In this document: piece by piece, positions 6,297-14,388 of the stretch
How positions within the stretch are numbered: the stretch's first letter is position 1
Layout of the letters: the number at the start of each line of letters is the position of its first letter
Assembly (NCBI GenBank): GCA_026396425.1
Contig: JAPLWU010000037.1
Coordinates: 1-23,023, forward strand
DNA length: 23,023 bases
Reading direction: 5' to 3'
Origin: Microcaldota archaeon
GTDB lineage: Archaea; Micrarchaeota; Micrarchaeia; Burarchaeales; JAKAKT01
The notes under the pieces: model-generated
What the model was told of the DNA's origin: nothing
What the model saw: only the letters and a program-made list of their open reading frames with translations
Database searches by the model: none
Position numbers and translations under genes: made by a program

Positions 6297-6923
6297 CTAA
6301 TTCCCTAATCCTCTCAGAGTTTCTAGTGTACCTGCTATCGAGGTCATCCTTCCCTGGTCCGCGGCCGCGAATCCCTCCAGTTCGGATGCCATCGCCCTCG
6401 CTTTATCCTGTACCCCTGACTTGGCGCTTTTTATCTTCGACTGCGAGTCCATGGTGCTCACGTTCCAGCTCTGCAGCGCTCCTTCGTTCTGCATTATAAA
6501 AGAATTCAGATAGCCCCAGGTGACAAGCGCTTGCTTTGCTTTCAGGGCATATTCGCCTGCGGCGTTGGCTTTTGCGGTGAAGGTCGCGTTTTCAAGCGGC
6601 ATGGCCGTATACTGCCTGTCCAGGGAGTTCAGCTCGTTCAAGTCCTTGTTAAACATCGTGAAGTACTGGTAATACTGGGTTCCTGTCGCCTCTTCCTGCT
6701 TCCAGTATATGGCCGGGTAAAATGCTATTAAGCCAAGGATGAGAACTAAAAACCCGCAAAGAACCCCGGACAAAAGCCTGTCACGCATCCTAACGGAGTT
6801 CCACCCGGGCGCTTTCTCGTCTCCGCCACTCCCGGCTACGGCGCGTATTTTGTCGCCGCAGTCCGGGCAGTGCTTCGGAATCGGCTTTGGGAGGACGTGC
6901 CCGCACTCGGTACAATACTTCAT
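6297..6923 (-). CDS. Zinc-ribbon, single-TM protein with helical outer domain
   Basis: A 208-residue protein. An N-terminal zinc ribbon (C4, C7, C19, C22; YCTECGHVLP) is followed by a linker, one transmembrane helix (about 50-72) and a helical region to the end. With the ribbon in the cytoplasm, the C-terminal helices would be outside. It is clearly a paralogue of the upstream gene: same ribbon spacing, same topology and a related ending (SIAGTLETLRGLG against SMAGDTIEVLKESQG). The start ATG overlaps the upstream stop as ATGA, so the two are translationally coupled. No function recognised. Confidence 0.82.
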   Translation of the reverse strand: MKYCTECGHVLPKPIPKHCPDCGDKIRAVAGSGGDEKAPGWNSVRMRDRLLSGVLCGFLVLILGLIAFYPAIYWKQEEATGTQYYQYFTMFNKDLNELNSLDRQYTAMPLENATFTAKANAAGEYALKAKQALVTWGYLNSFIMQNEGALQSWNVSTMDSQSKIKSAKSGVQDKARAMASELEGFAAADQGRMTSIAGTLETLRGLGN

Positions 6924-7696
6924 GGTAACCCCTGCGATTCCTTCAGGACTTCGATCGTATCCCCGGCCATGCTCATTCGGAGCGGGTCGGAGTCCACGAA
7001 AGCCTCGAGCTCAAGCTCGACGGCGTGCTCAATCCCCCTGAAATATACCTTGGTTGAGTCCAGCTGCTCGTCCATGGCCGTCTCGTTAATGCTGTCGTTG
7101 CTGAAATTTTGCAAGTCTGCAAGGTTTTGGTGGATAAACGCCTTCATGCCATCAACGTGGGAAGCGTACTCGTTCACCTGCAAGGCGAACTTTCGCGCCG
7201 CCGCTGCTTTCTTTGGAAGGCTGTTATAGGTGAGTTCTCCGGATGATTCGTACTCGTTGCCCGTGGCCTGCATTTGAACGGCGTCGTATTGCAAGGCGCT
7301 CAGGAACTGCTTCAGGGAATTCCCCAGTTCCGCGGCTTTCTTTGAATCGGCAAGAATTTGCTGCCTCCGCAGGTCTTCCTGCTGCATCTGGGAATCGTCC
7401 TGCGGAGTTAGCTCGAACTGCCGCAGCTGCGCTTCCTGCTCCGACTGCTTCGCCTTTGCCGCATCGGCGAGCCCCGCACCGACGAACACGTTCGTCAGGA
7501 CTGCCAGCGCGAGCAGCAGCAATAAGCCTGCGACGAGGCTGCGCCTCCTGGCAACGATTAGCTGAAAAAGTCCCGTATTCCTTGCGACCTCGCGGGCAGG
7601 CGTTTCTTTGGCAGAAGAAAGAGTTGCTCCGCACTCCGTGCAGTGCTTTGGGTTCGGCGTTGGCAGTTTTTGACCGCACTCGGAGCAGTACTGCAT
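6920..7696 (-). CDS. Zinc-ribbon, single-TM protein with coiled-coil outer domain
   Basis: A 258-residue paralogue of the following gene. The zinc ribbon uses C4, C7, C19 and C22 (YCSECGQKLP), a basic stretch VARRRS precedes the transmembrane helix (about 53-75), and a Gln/Glu-rich coiled coil begins near residue 82. The positive-inside rule places the ribbon in the cytoplasm. A TATA-like AGTATTTTC (plus positions 7720-7728) is centred about 28 nt before the ATG at 7696 with no ribosome binding site, suggesting leaderless translation. It is divergent from the FecR-like operon. A sensor or scaffold role is speculation. Confidence 0.82.
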   Translation of the reverse strand: MQYCSECGQKLPTPNPKHCTECGATLSSAKETPAREVARNTGLFQLIVARRRSLVAGLLLLLALAVLTNVFVGAGLADAAKAKQSEQEAQLRQFELTPQDDSQMQQEDLRRQQILADSKKAAELGNSLKQFLSALQYDAVQMQATGNEYESSGELTYNSLPKKAAAARKFALQVNEYASHVDGMKAFIHQNLADLQNFSNDSINETAMDEQLDSTKVYFRGIEHAVELELEAFVDSDPLRMSMAGDTIEVLKESQGLP

Positions 7697-7848
7697 GGAG
7701 GAATAGCGGCGGGCCTATTGAAAATACTTTCGGCTAGAGCGACGCTGCCAAGGTTTCCTGGACGAAGGTTGGGGGGATGCACAAAGCGGCTTTCGAAACA
7801 ACGGGCGCGGGAGGCAATGGACGCACGGGATTGACCCGCAACAAGCGA

Positions 7849-7857
7849 TTATATTTA
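7849..7857 (+). promoter_or_regulatory. TATA box of the FecR-like operon
   Basis: TTATATTTA is centred about 40 nt upstream of ATG 7893, predicting transcription start near 7878. The ribosome binding site GGTGAT (7883-7888) then falls in a short leader, supporting ATG 7893 over the in-frame ATG at 7872, which would precede the predicted transcript. Confidence 0.6.
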
Positions 7858-7892
7858 TTGTTTGCCTTCGTATGAAGGATACGGTGATTCCG

Positions 7893-9062
7893 ATGGGAAC
7901 TGTTGGCGCCGGCGATGTTGACTACACTACTTATTATGGGGACATAGCCCTGAGGCGGAAGGACGGCAGTGCAATAAAATTCGGCAACGCGAAAAACTAC
8001 GACGAGGAGTTTGCGCTTAAGGAAAAGCAGAAACTGCAGGACGGCGACAGGGTAAGCACGGGCAAAAAGTCGTTCATCACGATAATGGGGCACCCGAAAG
8101 ACGGCCAGATGCAGATGCTGACCGTTTTCCCTGAAAGCGAATTTGTACTTGGCATCGGGGAATGGGAAGCAGCCGTAAAAGGGGAGCAGCAAAAAGGGGC
8201 GGAAATCTCCGGGCTGAAATTCGTGAAAGGCACTTTCTACGTGATGCCTGCGGGCGCAGCGCTTGAAATCCCGATGGCAAAGGTCAGGCATATCGACAAA
8301 AAGCGCGAAATGAAATTCATGCTGGACATTGTGCAGGGCATGACGGTTATCCTGCCTGGCTCAAAAATGGAAGTCACTGGCGGCGGAAAAACTTACGAGA
8401 CATGGCCCGCGTACGGTTCGTTGGGCATGACCGAGATTATGGTCACCACGGGCGGCATGTACGAGAAGAGCATGGAAGTGGATGAGCGGGCAGGAATGCT
8501 CGCAAGCTCCCTTTTGCAGATGGGTATGGGCATGCCGCAGGAGTTCAAGTACGACGAGGGCCTGATGGATTATTCCGCGCGCAAGACGGCAGAGAGCAAA
8601 AAGAAGAGCGCCGAGTATGCGAAGAATGCGCTAAGCGAAGCAGATATAGAGAAGATGGAGAAAGCAAAAAGCATCACCGAATCCCAGGCCGAGCTGGCGC
8701 GCGCCATGGCAAAGGCGACAAAGGCGGCCGGGGGCTCATCCAGCCCGGCATTCGGCATCAATATGCTTGCCAACCTCGATTTGTCCAAGCTGAAGGACAT
8801 GCCGGGCCTCACGCCAGAGCAGAAAAAGCAGATTGAGGAAGGCATTCCGGCGATGGCGAAGATGCAGAAGGAGCTTTCGGGCGCAAAGCTTGCGCAAATA
8901 ACGGCCCAGACAAATCTTTCCGAAAAATACATGGAAACCGCGCGCAACGACCCTGTTGCCAAAAAGCAGGCGGCCAAGGCCAAGGCGGATTTCAAGGAAA
9001 AGTTCGATTCGTTTTCCCTTCCGCCCTACCCCAGACCTGATGAAAAATTTAGGGTGAAATAG
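7893..9062 (+). CDS. FecR-like domain protein, cytoplasmic
   Basis: 389 residues from ATG 7893, chosen because GGTGAT lies 4 nt upstream; an ATG seven codons earlier is less likely. No signal peptide or membrane segment. The N-terminal third contains a FecR-like beta domain: LQDGDRVSTGKKSFITIMG and LTVFPESEFVLGIG match the pattern of a threshold glycine, exposed strand and wall of beta strands. A second beta stretch holds GTFYVMPAGAALEIP. From about residue 225 the protein is Ala/Lys/Glu-rich and helical. First gene of a three-gene operon; the third gene has the same FecR-like domain. FecR domains usually lie outside the membrane, so a soluble version is unusual. Function unknown. Confidence 0.75.
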   Translation: MGTVGAGDVDYTTYYGDIALRRKDGSAIKFGNAKNYDEEFALKEKQKLQDGDRVSTGKKSFITIMGHPKDGQMQMLTVFPESEFVLGIGEWEAAVKGEQQKGAEISGLKFVKGTFYVMPAGAALEIPMAKVRHIDKKREMKFMLDIVQGMTVILPGSKMEVTGGGKTYETWPAYGSLGMTEIMVTTGGMYEKSMEVDERAGMLASSLLQMGMGMPQEFKYDEGLMDYSARKTAESKKKSAEYAKNALSEADIEKMEKAKSITESQAELARAMAKATKAAGGSSSPAFGINMLANLDLSKLKDMPGLTPEQKKQIEEGIPAMAKMQKELSGAKLAQITAQTNLSEKYMETARNDPVAKKQAAKAKADFKEKFDSFSLPPYPRPDEKFRVK

Positions 9063-9070
9063 GCGATTAA

Positions 9071-9805
9071 ATGTCAGGCAAGGGAGATATCGGCGAATTG
9101 GCATCCGGCTGCGAGCAGAAGCTGGCGAAGCTTGTTGACGGGAAATACTTCATCCTTGAGAATTATCTCAAGGAGAAAAACCTGAAGCAGTTCGAGGATG
9201 AGGTGAAAAACGCCCGCGCGGGCTTTGGCGCAGGCAGGGGCACCGCGGCATCCGCGTTGCGCGCCGAGAATGAACTCGACGCAATCGAGGCGCGATTTGT
9301 GAAATGGTACGAGGGGAACGAGGACGTGGACGACGCTCCAATGTTCAGCGCAATCATATCGTTCTTCCGCGAGGCAAAGGAAAAGCTTGCGGTTTATCGC
9401 TCCGCAATGGCCTGCCTTGCGGCAGGGAACAGGGAAGCGTGCATGGAACTCCTGGGCAAGGCGTTTGAAAAATTCAAGGCCGCCGCACAAAAGGCGTGTT
9501 CGATTGCGCAGGACGGGGACGAGAGGATGGCGGACAACGCCGCCACGATAATGAGGTACATTGACCTGGACCACGAGATGCGCCTCGTGGAAATGATGGC
9601 GCCAAGCGGCTCAAAGGATGGCGCGGTTGACAGGGCGCTTTCGCGCATGGGCGGGGGGCATGGGAATCTCATGGACCTGCGCGCCCAGGCATACCATGCG
9701 AAGAACCCCGCGCTGCAGGAGGCGGCTGCCGAATTGCTTGCCGCATCCTTTGAATATCAGGGCGCGCTTTGCGCGGCATATCTGTTTTCCGAACTGAACG
9801 GGTGA
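9071..9805 (+). CDS. Alpha-helical cytoplasmic protein of the FecR-like operon
   Basis: A 244-residue protein, predominantly helical, with no signal peptide or transmembrane segment. Helices include the segments from FILENYLKEKNLKQFEDEV and MELLGKAFEKFKAAAQKA, suggesting a helical bundle or repeat scaffold. I recognise no family. It lies 8 bp after the first FecR-like gene, with GGCGAT just upstream of the ATG as a probable ribosome binding site, and 4 bp before the third gene. Its place between two FecR-like proteins suggests a complex partner (inference). Confidence 0.72.
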   Translation: MSGKGDIGELASGCEQKLAKLVDGKYFILENYLKEKNLKQFEDEVKNARAGFGAGRGTAASALRAENELDAIEARFVKWYEGNEDVDDAPMFSAIISFFREAKEKLAVYRSAMACLAAGNREACMELLGKAFEKFKAAAQKACSIAQDGDERMADNAATIMRYIDLDHEMRLVEMMAPSGSKDGAVDRALSRMGGGHGNLMDLRAQAYHAKNPALQEAAAELLAASFEYQGALCAAYLFSELNG

Positions 9806-9809
9806 TGTT

Positions 9810-11474
9810 ATGGCTGGAAAAAACGTGCAGGTGACTGAGGCCGGCGGGGCCGGGATGGGCAGCATTGCGCCCGGCTCTGGTCATGATTACGAAATGGGCG
9901 GCGCGCCGAAAAAGGAAAAAATCTCAAAGACGAACATAGGCTCTGCGGTCGGCAAGGACGTATTCGTGGTGCGAGCCGGCAAGAAGCTCCCCGTGGCTGC
10001 CGAGATTGGCGGCAAGCCCTTTAGGCTCGAGGACGGCGACAGGGTGGAGACGGGCGAGGGCTCCTATGTTTTAGGGCTGACCGATATCCCGACGGGCGAT
10101 AACCCAAATACCAGCATAATGCTCTATCCGAACAGCGCGGTGGAAATTTCCACCAGGCACAGCGCGGCTGGAAGTGTGGAAGGCGGGGCCGATGTAATCA
10201 CGAAAGTGGGATTCATCAAAGGCATGATAATGTTCGGCGGGCCGTGTGAATTCGAGTTCAAGCAACCCATTCCCGTCAAAGTCTCTCCGACGGCAATGGG
10301 CATGGCAGTCAGCTTTTGCGCGGAAATAAGGCAGGACGGCTCGGTCGCATTCTTCAGGCGGATGGCCGAGATAGAGCACACCAGGGCGAAAGTGAAAGCC
10401 GGGCTTTTTGCCAAGGAAACAATTGCGACTTCGGACGCGATTTATGACCTGCCAGCGCTTGAGCCGCGCTACGAGGAAGCGCTCAAGGTTATTGACCTAT
10501 GGGCAAAGGCGCAAGGCGCGCCGATGGGGAGGAAAGCACTGGAACATCCCACTCCCGGCGTCGAGGATTTCAAGAAGGAAATGGAGGGCGCGATAAGCGC
10601 GAACGTGGCGAATATGAGGCGCGAGCTTGCGGAGAACGAGTATCTTCCCAGGGAAGTTGCCGCGGACTACAAGAAGCAGATTGCAGATTTCGAGCGCGGG
10701 AGCGGGTTGTCAAAGGCGTTCACGCCCAAGGATGAAGAGAGAGGGAAGGAAGCCGAAAGGAAAGCCAGCGTGCAGCGCGCCATTTCGAATGGCGAGGCGG
10801 CTCTTTCGAAACTCGCTTCACTGCAGCTGCCAGCACCGCAGAAGCTTGACCCAAAATACCTAATCACAGCGGACAAGTCCGAGCGCAGGGCAATGAGCAT
10901 GGACGATTATGTCCGCAATGCATGGGCAAAGTCTGCCAAAATCAACGAATTGGACCAGCAGCTTAGGGAGGGCAAAATTTCCAAGACCGAGTTTGCCGCA
11001 AAGAGCAAGTCGCTGCAGGATGAGATAGTCGCTCCGCTTAAAAAGAGCGCAGAGCGCATTGCGAAAGCCGGAAAGGAGGGTGAACCAATGCTTGACGCGG
11101 TTTCTGCAAAAGTGAAAATAGGCAAGACAGTGCAGTATGGCTCAATATCGATAGAGGTTCGCGGTGCCGAGATGGGCCCGGAGTTTAAGATGATGAAAAG
11201 CCAGCCCGGCACGCTATTTGTCGCGGTAAGCATGAAGCTGGAGAACACAAAGAGCGCTTCAACTGCGTACATCGTGCCTGACGAGGAGCTGTGGCTCAAC
11301 TTCGGCGCAAGCGAGCCTGTGAAGCCGGAGAACTACAAATTCGAGACCGCGCTCGACAAGGGCAAGCCCACGGAGGGTTATGTATGGTATACTGTGCCCG
11401 CGGACTCCAAGAAATTCAGCTTGATGTTCGGGAAAAAAAAGATGCCGAAGACGCCGCTTGATTTCGGCTTCTGA
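9810..11474 (+). CDS. FecR-like protein with C-terminal DUF4352-like domain
   Basis: A 554-residue protein with no signal peptide or membrane helix. After a Gly-rich N-terminus, a FecR-like beta domain spans about 45-200 (FRLEDGDRVETGEGSYVLGL, then IMLYPNSAVEIS), matching the first gene of the operon. The middle (about 230-420) is charged and helical. The end (about 425-550) reads as an Ig-like DUF4352-type domain: VQYGSISIEVRGAEMGP, then TLFVAVSMKLENT and GYVWYTVPADSKKFSLMF. The ribosome binding site GGGTGATG overlaps the stop of the preceding gene, indicating coupling. Domain calls are by pattern; biological role unknown. Confidence 0.75.
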   Translation: MAGKNVQVTEAGGAGMGSIAPGSGHDYEMGGAPKKEKISKTNIGSAVGKDVFVVRAGKKLPVAAEIGGKPFRLEDGDRVETGEGSYVLGLTDIPTGDNPNTSIMLYPNSAVEISTRHSAAGSVEGGADVITKVGFIKGMIMFGGPCEFEFKQPIPVKVSPTAMGMAVSFCAEIRQDGSVAFFRRMAEIEHTRAKVKAGLFAKETIATSDAIYDLPALEPRYEEALKVIDLWAKAQGAPMGRKALEHPTPGVEDFKKEMEGAISANVANMRRELAENEYLPREVAADYKKQIADFERGSGLSKAFTPKDEERGKEAERKASVQRAISNGEAALSKLASLQLPAPQKLDPKYLITADKSERRAMSMDDYVRNAWAKSAKINELDQQLREGKISKTEFAAKSKSLQDEIVAPLKKSAERIAKAGKEGEPMLDAVSAKVKIGKTVQYGSISIEVRGAEMGPEFKMMKSQPGTLFVAVSMKLENTKSASTAYIVPDEELWLNFGASEPVKPENYKFETALDKGKPTEGYVWYTVPADSKKFSLMFGKKKMPKTPLDFGF

Positions 11475-11495
11475 ATGGCTCGTATCTTTGCCGCA

Positions 11496-11780
11496 TCAGA
11501 GCTTGGTTCCGCAGCCGGTGCAGAAGTTTGTGCCGGCCGGGTATTCCGCATTGCACTTCTTGCAGGAAACTATGAGTGCTGCACCGCAGCTTGGGCAGAA
11601 TTTCGGCCGAGGTTCGGGAATCGCTTTCTTGCACTTTATGCAGGAGTTCGAAGCCGTCGGGCTGCCCCCCTTGTTCAGGACGCTTCCGGCTCCTTTCACC
11701 ACCGTGTCAGTGATGGTCTGGCCCGCCTTCCATTCGATGTCGCTTTTTACCTTGCCTGCGATTCCATCGAGAAACCCCAT
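11496..11780 (-). CDS. Small double zinc-ribbon protein
   Basis: 94 residues. A Gly-rich amphipathic N-terminus (MGFLDGIAGKVKSDIEWKAG) precedes two treble-clef or ribbon units with cysteine pairs C47/C50 with C62/C65 and C73/C76 with C87/C90. Each can bind one zinc. A perfect ribosome binding site (GGTGATC) ends 3 nt from the ATG and a TATA box (TTAAATTTAA, 11809-11818) lies upstream. It is convergent with the FecR-like operon. It extends the zinc-ribbon theme of 6297-7696 but lacks a transmembrane helix. Confidence 0.85.
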   Translation of the reverse strand: MGFLDGIAGKVKSDIEWKAGQTITDTVVKGAGSVLNKGGSPTASNSCIKCKKAIPEPRPKFCPSCGAALIVSCKKCNAEYPAGTNFCTGCGTKL

Positions 11781-11890
11781 GCGATCACCTGCAGACAGCT
11801 TTCCGCAATTAAATTTAAGGAGTTAACGGTGGCGAATCGGACTTCTATTCCGTCACACATCCCGGCGCCATTTCCACTTTGGCTCGAATC

Positions 11891-11955
11891 GGTCCGCTTG
11901 GTGGGAAGGGCTCGGTCAGACACTCGGAGGACACCGTTTTTCCTAGGAAAGATGG
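11891..11955 (+). repeat. Dispersed hairpin repeat, copy 2 (65 bp)
   Basis: GGTCCGCTTGGTGGGAAGGG through the hairpin TTTCC-TA-GGAAA to GATGG. The first 14 bases are identical to copy 1 at 4272, and the 3' hairpin and GATG end are conserved. Confidence 0.7.
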
Positions 11956-12010
11956 CTTATCTCTCGCGTTTTCGGTCCGTACTCCAGATGTCTGTTTCGT
12001 CTAGAATAAT

Positions 12011-12040
12011 GGATCGGGACAGGCCATTTCTGCGGAAATC
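12011..12040 (+). repeat. Dispersed hairpin repeat, partial copy 5
   Basis: GGATCGGGACAGGCC followed by ATTTC-TGCG-GAAAT resembles the 3' half of the repeat, especially the partial copy at 3905. The conserved 5' half is absent. This assignment is weaker than the others. Confidence 0.3.
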
Positions 12041-12124
12041 AAAAGCCATATCCCAACTCACAGAACCGGGCCAGGGTGCTGAGACTCCGATAGACTTTAA
12101 TACGCCTTAAACTTAAACTTGATT

Positions 12125-12763
12125 ATGAAAATGCTTTTCCCCGCAATTATTTTTAGTATATTGCTTCTTGGGTGTACTCAAGAAACACCAACCGCTAAAT
12201 CAATATCAGACTGTACTGCCGATATATACGACGTCTGTATTCAGGGATTAGTTGCTAACGGATACGGCAATGTCTCATTATGTGATAAAGTAGGTTCGGG
12301 ATTCAAAAACGCATGCTATTACTATGCTGCAAGAAATAGCCAAGACAATGGCATTTGCCAAAAAATTGTATTTGTTGAAGATGGCATAAACTCATCCTAC
12401 AACTGGAAAACAGTCTGCGAAGTTGTAGCAAAAAATGATATTGACGGTTGTTCTAAAATAAACTCTAAAATACTGGATTTTGATTTCTGGGGGGATCATT
12501 ATCAGGCCGAATGTGCAGAAGATCTGGCGGTTCTCAATGATAAAGTAGCGATTTGCGATGATTTAGGGGAATATGACAGAACGGATTGTTACAGTTTTTA
12601 CGCATACTACAGAAACAAACCGGACGTATGCAATAAGCTACCCAATAAAGGGGAGGTAGTATCAAATCCTCAGTCGACATGTTATTTCGAGTACAATAAC
12701 CTAAAGGCGGCGAATTGGCCAAAATGGATTGAAAACATTGAGAGCAATAAACGCCCGGCATGA
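12125..12763 (+). CDS. Cysteine-rich lipoprotein, AT-rich gene
   Basis: 212 residues from ATG 12125; the TATA box at 12096-12102 is centred 26 nt upstream, so translation is probably leaderless. A lipoprotein signal peptide ends LLLGC (C17). The mature part repeats a helical-hairpin pattern with paired cysteines (CDKVGSGFKNACYYYAARN, then GICQKI, KTVCEV, DGCSKI, AICDDL, DVCNKL), reminiscent of archaeal lipoproteins built from C-x(n)-C helix repeats. The gene uses many A/T-ending codons and looks clearly AT-richer than its GC-rich neighbours, which suggests recent transfer. No specific function recognised. Confidence 0.75.
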   Translation: MKMLFPAIIFSILLLGCTQETPTAKSISDCTADIYDVCIQGLVANGYGNVSLCDKVGSGFKNACYYYAARNSQDNGICQKIVFVEDGINSSYNWKTVCEVVAKNDIDGCSKINSKILDFDFWGDHYQAECAEDLAVLNDKVAICDDLGEYDRTDCYSFYAYYRNKPDVCNKLPNKGEVVSNPQSTCYFEYNNLKAANWPKWIENIESNKRPA

Positions 12764-12773
12764 CGGCATGTTT

Positions 12774-12942
12774 CCGCGCTTACAGCGCAGAGTCAATGAC
12801 CGCGGGCTAACACGATTTGCGCTGTGGCGCAAATGTGTCCCATTTGGGCCGCGCCCAAATAGGGAAGCCCACGGATTGCCGAGGCGCTTTAGGCGGGTGC
12901 GCTCTTTGAGCGACACTTGCTCCCGCGCACCCGCGGTCATTG
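12774..12942. ncRNA. Highly structured non-coding element, unassigned
   Basis: Just after the lipoprotein stop, a dense set of perfect stems occurs: GCGCT/AGCGC (12776-12788), an outer 13-bp stem CAATGACCGCGGG (12794-12806) with CCCGCGGTCATTG (12930-12942), ATTTGCGC/GCGCAAAT (12815-12834), ATTTGGGC/GCCCAAAT (12842-12860), and GCGGGTGCGC (12893-12902) with GCGCACCCGC (12925-12934) capped by GCTC-TTT-GAGC. The last stem and the outer stem share 12930-12934, so they exclude each other. It ends 13 nt before the TATA box of the next gene. Strand cannot be told from symmetry. It does not match SRP RNA, RNase P RNA or tRNA signatures I know. Confidence 0.6.
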
Positions 12943-12954
12943 TTGGCAGCATTC

Positions 12955-12962
12955 TTTTAAAT
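12955..12962 (+). promoter_or_regulatory. TATA box of the coiled-coil gene
   Basis: TTTTAAAT is centred about 43 nt upstream of ATG 13001, predicting transcription start near 12984 and a short leader containing GGGTGG (12989-12994). Confidence 0.55.
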
Positions 12963-13000
12963 GCGGTCTTCCAAGTTTCAGCCATCATGGGTGGATTATA

Positions 13001-14236
13001 ATGCCTCAGGAGAATCCTTTGCTAGCTGAAAAAGGGGAAATAGATTCCCTCGTACGCGAAAGGAGGCAGCTCGAAGAAAAACTTTCTGCGGCCAGAGGGC
13101 CGGGCTCGGAGTTCCTGCTCGAGGCCTGTGAAGGACTGACGGACCTGATAGACGACTTTGGGGAGATAAGCAGCAAAAAAGGCGAGATGGAGTACGCGGC
13201 GATAGACACACGGGTCAAGTTCTCAAGGAAGGTCAGGCACAAGACCAGGGATGTGGGGAGGTTCGAGCAGAAGCTCGTACGGGAACTTGACAACAAGCGC
13301 ATTACACTCAAGCACGTGCAGAAAATGGCCGGGATAATAAAGCTCCTGAAGTCGAACAAGGTTGATAAGGCCCGGGAAGAGGCGGGGGAGTTCTGCCAGT
13401 TACTCGTGATGAGAGACCGGCTCGTCTGGATTAGCGATGAGGTGTCGAGAAAAAGGGCGCGCATAGAGAGAGCAAAACGCGGCATATCCGCGCAGTTGTC
13501 GGGCCTGGAATGGATTGAAAGGGAGCCTGAGCCTGACTTGGAGAAGACGGGCGGGCATGAGGGGAGGCTGCGCCTCCGCGAAAGCCTCCTCATGATGCGC
13601 TTGGAGTACATGCGTTCGCTTGAAACCATGCCTTTGGGGGAACTTCTCGGAAAAATGAGGGACGAGGAACTGGGAAAACTCGGCTTTCCAGCACTTTCCG
13701 AAGAGGATATGGAAGGGCTGTCCTCTTTCTTGCACAAGTCCGGGCTTGAAGGTAAGTCAAGCGAGCAGCTTCTTGAGCTGGCCGAGCTGAACCCGCAAAA
13801 GCTCAGGCACCTTGACGTCGATTCGGCCTGTTTTAAGAGAGAAGTCGTTGCGCGGAAGACGTTTCTGGGCCAGATAATGGCTCTTCATTCCACCGGTTTC
13901 CTCGCGCTTGACTCCAAGGATGCGCCGGCGCTTGCTTACTTGTCAGAACACGCTGAAGGAGCAAGGGAGGCAATAGCCCAGCTAGTCGAACTCGACAAAA
14001 CGGCGGGGGAGGATGAACTGGAATGGGAAAGGATGAAGCAAATCGAGCGAAAGAAGGCCGAACTTGCGGGAGTTGAAAAAACCGCTCTCATCGGCTCGTT
14101 GAGGGAGCTGGAGCGTCTTGAAAAAATATTGGATGGAAAAGAGGAGGCAGTGCGGCCCGAGGAGGAAACGAAAACGGAGAAGGGGCCCCTTGGATCCATT
14201 CTGGACTTCTTGAAGTCAGTGGCCGGGAAAAAGTAG
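13001..14236 (+). CDS. Charged coiled-coil protein, unrecognised
   Basis: 411 residues from ATG 13001, chosen over an upstream in-frame start because GGGTGG lies 6 nt before it and the TATA box falls inside the longer version. The protein is rich in Glu, Lys, Arg and Leu with long heptad-like stretches (IDSLVRERRQLEEKLSAA; later KQIERKKAELAGVEKTALI). No signal peptide, membrane helix or catalytic motif is visible. The C-terminus ends LGSILDFLKSVAGKK, a short amphipathic helix that could touch a membrane or partner. Base composition matches the GC-rich host genes. It stands alone between structured intergenic regions. Confidence 0.7.
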   Translation: MPQENPLLAEKGEIDSLVRERRQLEEKLSAARGPGSEFLLEACEGLTDLIDDFGEISSKKGEMEYAAIDTRVKFSRKVRHKTRDVGRFEQKLVRELDNKRITLKHVQKMAGIIKLLKSNKVDKAREEAGEFCQLLVMRDRLVWISDEVSRKRARIERAKRGISAQLSGLEWIEREPEPDLEKTGGHEGRLRLRESLLMMRLEYMRSLETMPLGELLGKMRDEELGKLGFPALSEEDMEGLSSFLHKSGLEGKSSEQLLELAELNPQKLRHLDVDSACFKREVVARKTFLGQIMALHSTGFLALDSKDAPALAYLSEHAEGAREAIAQLVELDKTAGEDELEWERMKQIERKKAELAGVEKTALIGSLRELERLEKILDGKEEAVRPEEETKTEKGPLGSILDFLKSVAGKK

Positions 14237-14268
14237 CGACTGCCGGTCAGGCTAATGGATTATTATCA

Positions 14269-14340
14269 GACCATACGCCTGGTGCGCGATGCTTGGTCAG
14301 ACGCTCGAGAGACGATGCATTTCCGAGGAAATTAACGATG
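14269..14340 (+). repeat. Dispersed hairpin repeat, copy 3
   Basis: It aligns with copies 1 and 2: GCCTGGTG, CTTGGTCAGACGCTCGAGAG, then the perfect hairpin ATTTCC-GA-GGAAAT (14319-14332) and GATG, followed by a T-run that also serves as the TATA box of the next gene. CGATGC occurs three times within it. Confidence 0.65.
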
Positions 14341-14348
14341 CCACATAG

Positions 14349-14357
14349 TTTTTTATA
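14349..14357 (+). promoter_or_regulatory. TATA box of the Ig-like lipoprotein gene
   Basis: TTTTTTATA lies about 35 nt upstream of ATG 14389, placing transcription start near 14380. The short leader has GGTGG just before the start. Confidence 0.5.
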
Positions 14358-14388
14358 GCCGGTATCCGGATACGTATGCGGTGGTTGG

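Larger units (their letters stand above)
11781..12124. other. Intergenic region with divergent promoters and two hairpin-repeat copies
   Basis: It holds the TATA box of the leftward zinc-ribbon gene (11809-11818), repeat copies at 11891-11955 and about 12011-12040, and the TATA box TTTAATA (12096-12102) of the rightward lipoprotein gene. Open frames crossing it lack start signals or recognisable content and I do not annotate them. Confidence 0.6.

Noticed and set aside
11475..12110. Long plus-strand open frame of about 211 codons
   Set aside because: It runs antisense through the zinc-ribbon gene 11496-11780, which has a perfect ribosome binding site and cysteine motifs, and then through hairpin repeats. 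No start signal or domain.
12774..12942. SRP RNA, RNase P RNA or tRNA
   Set aside because: None of the conserved motifs I know for these RNAs is visible and the length is short for the first two.
12917..13000. Upstream start for the coiled-coil protein
   Set aside because: That start lies within the structured element and before the TATA box; ATG 13001 has a GGGTGG site at the right spacing.
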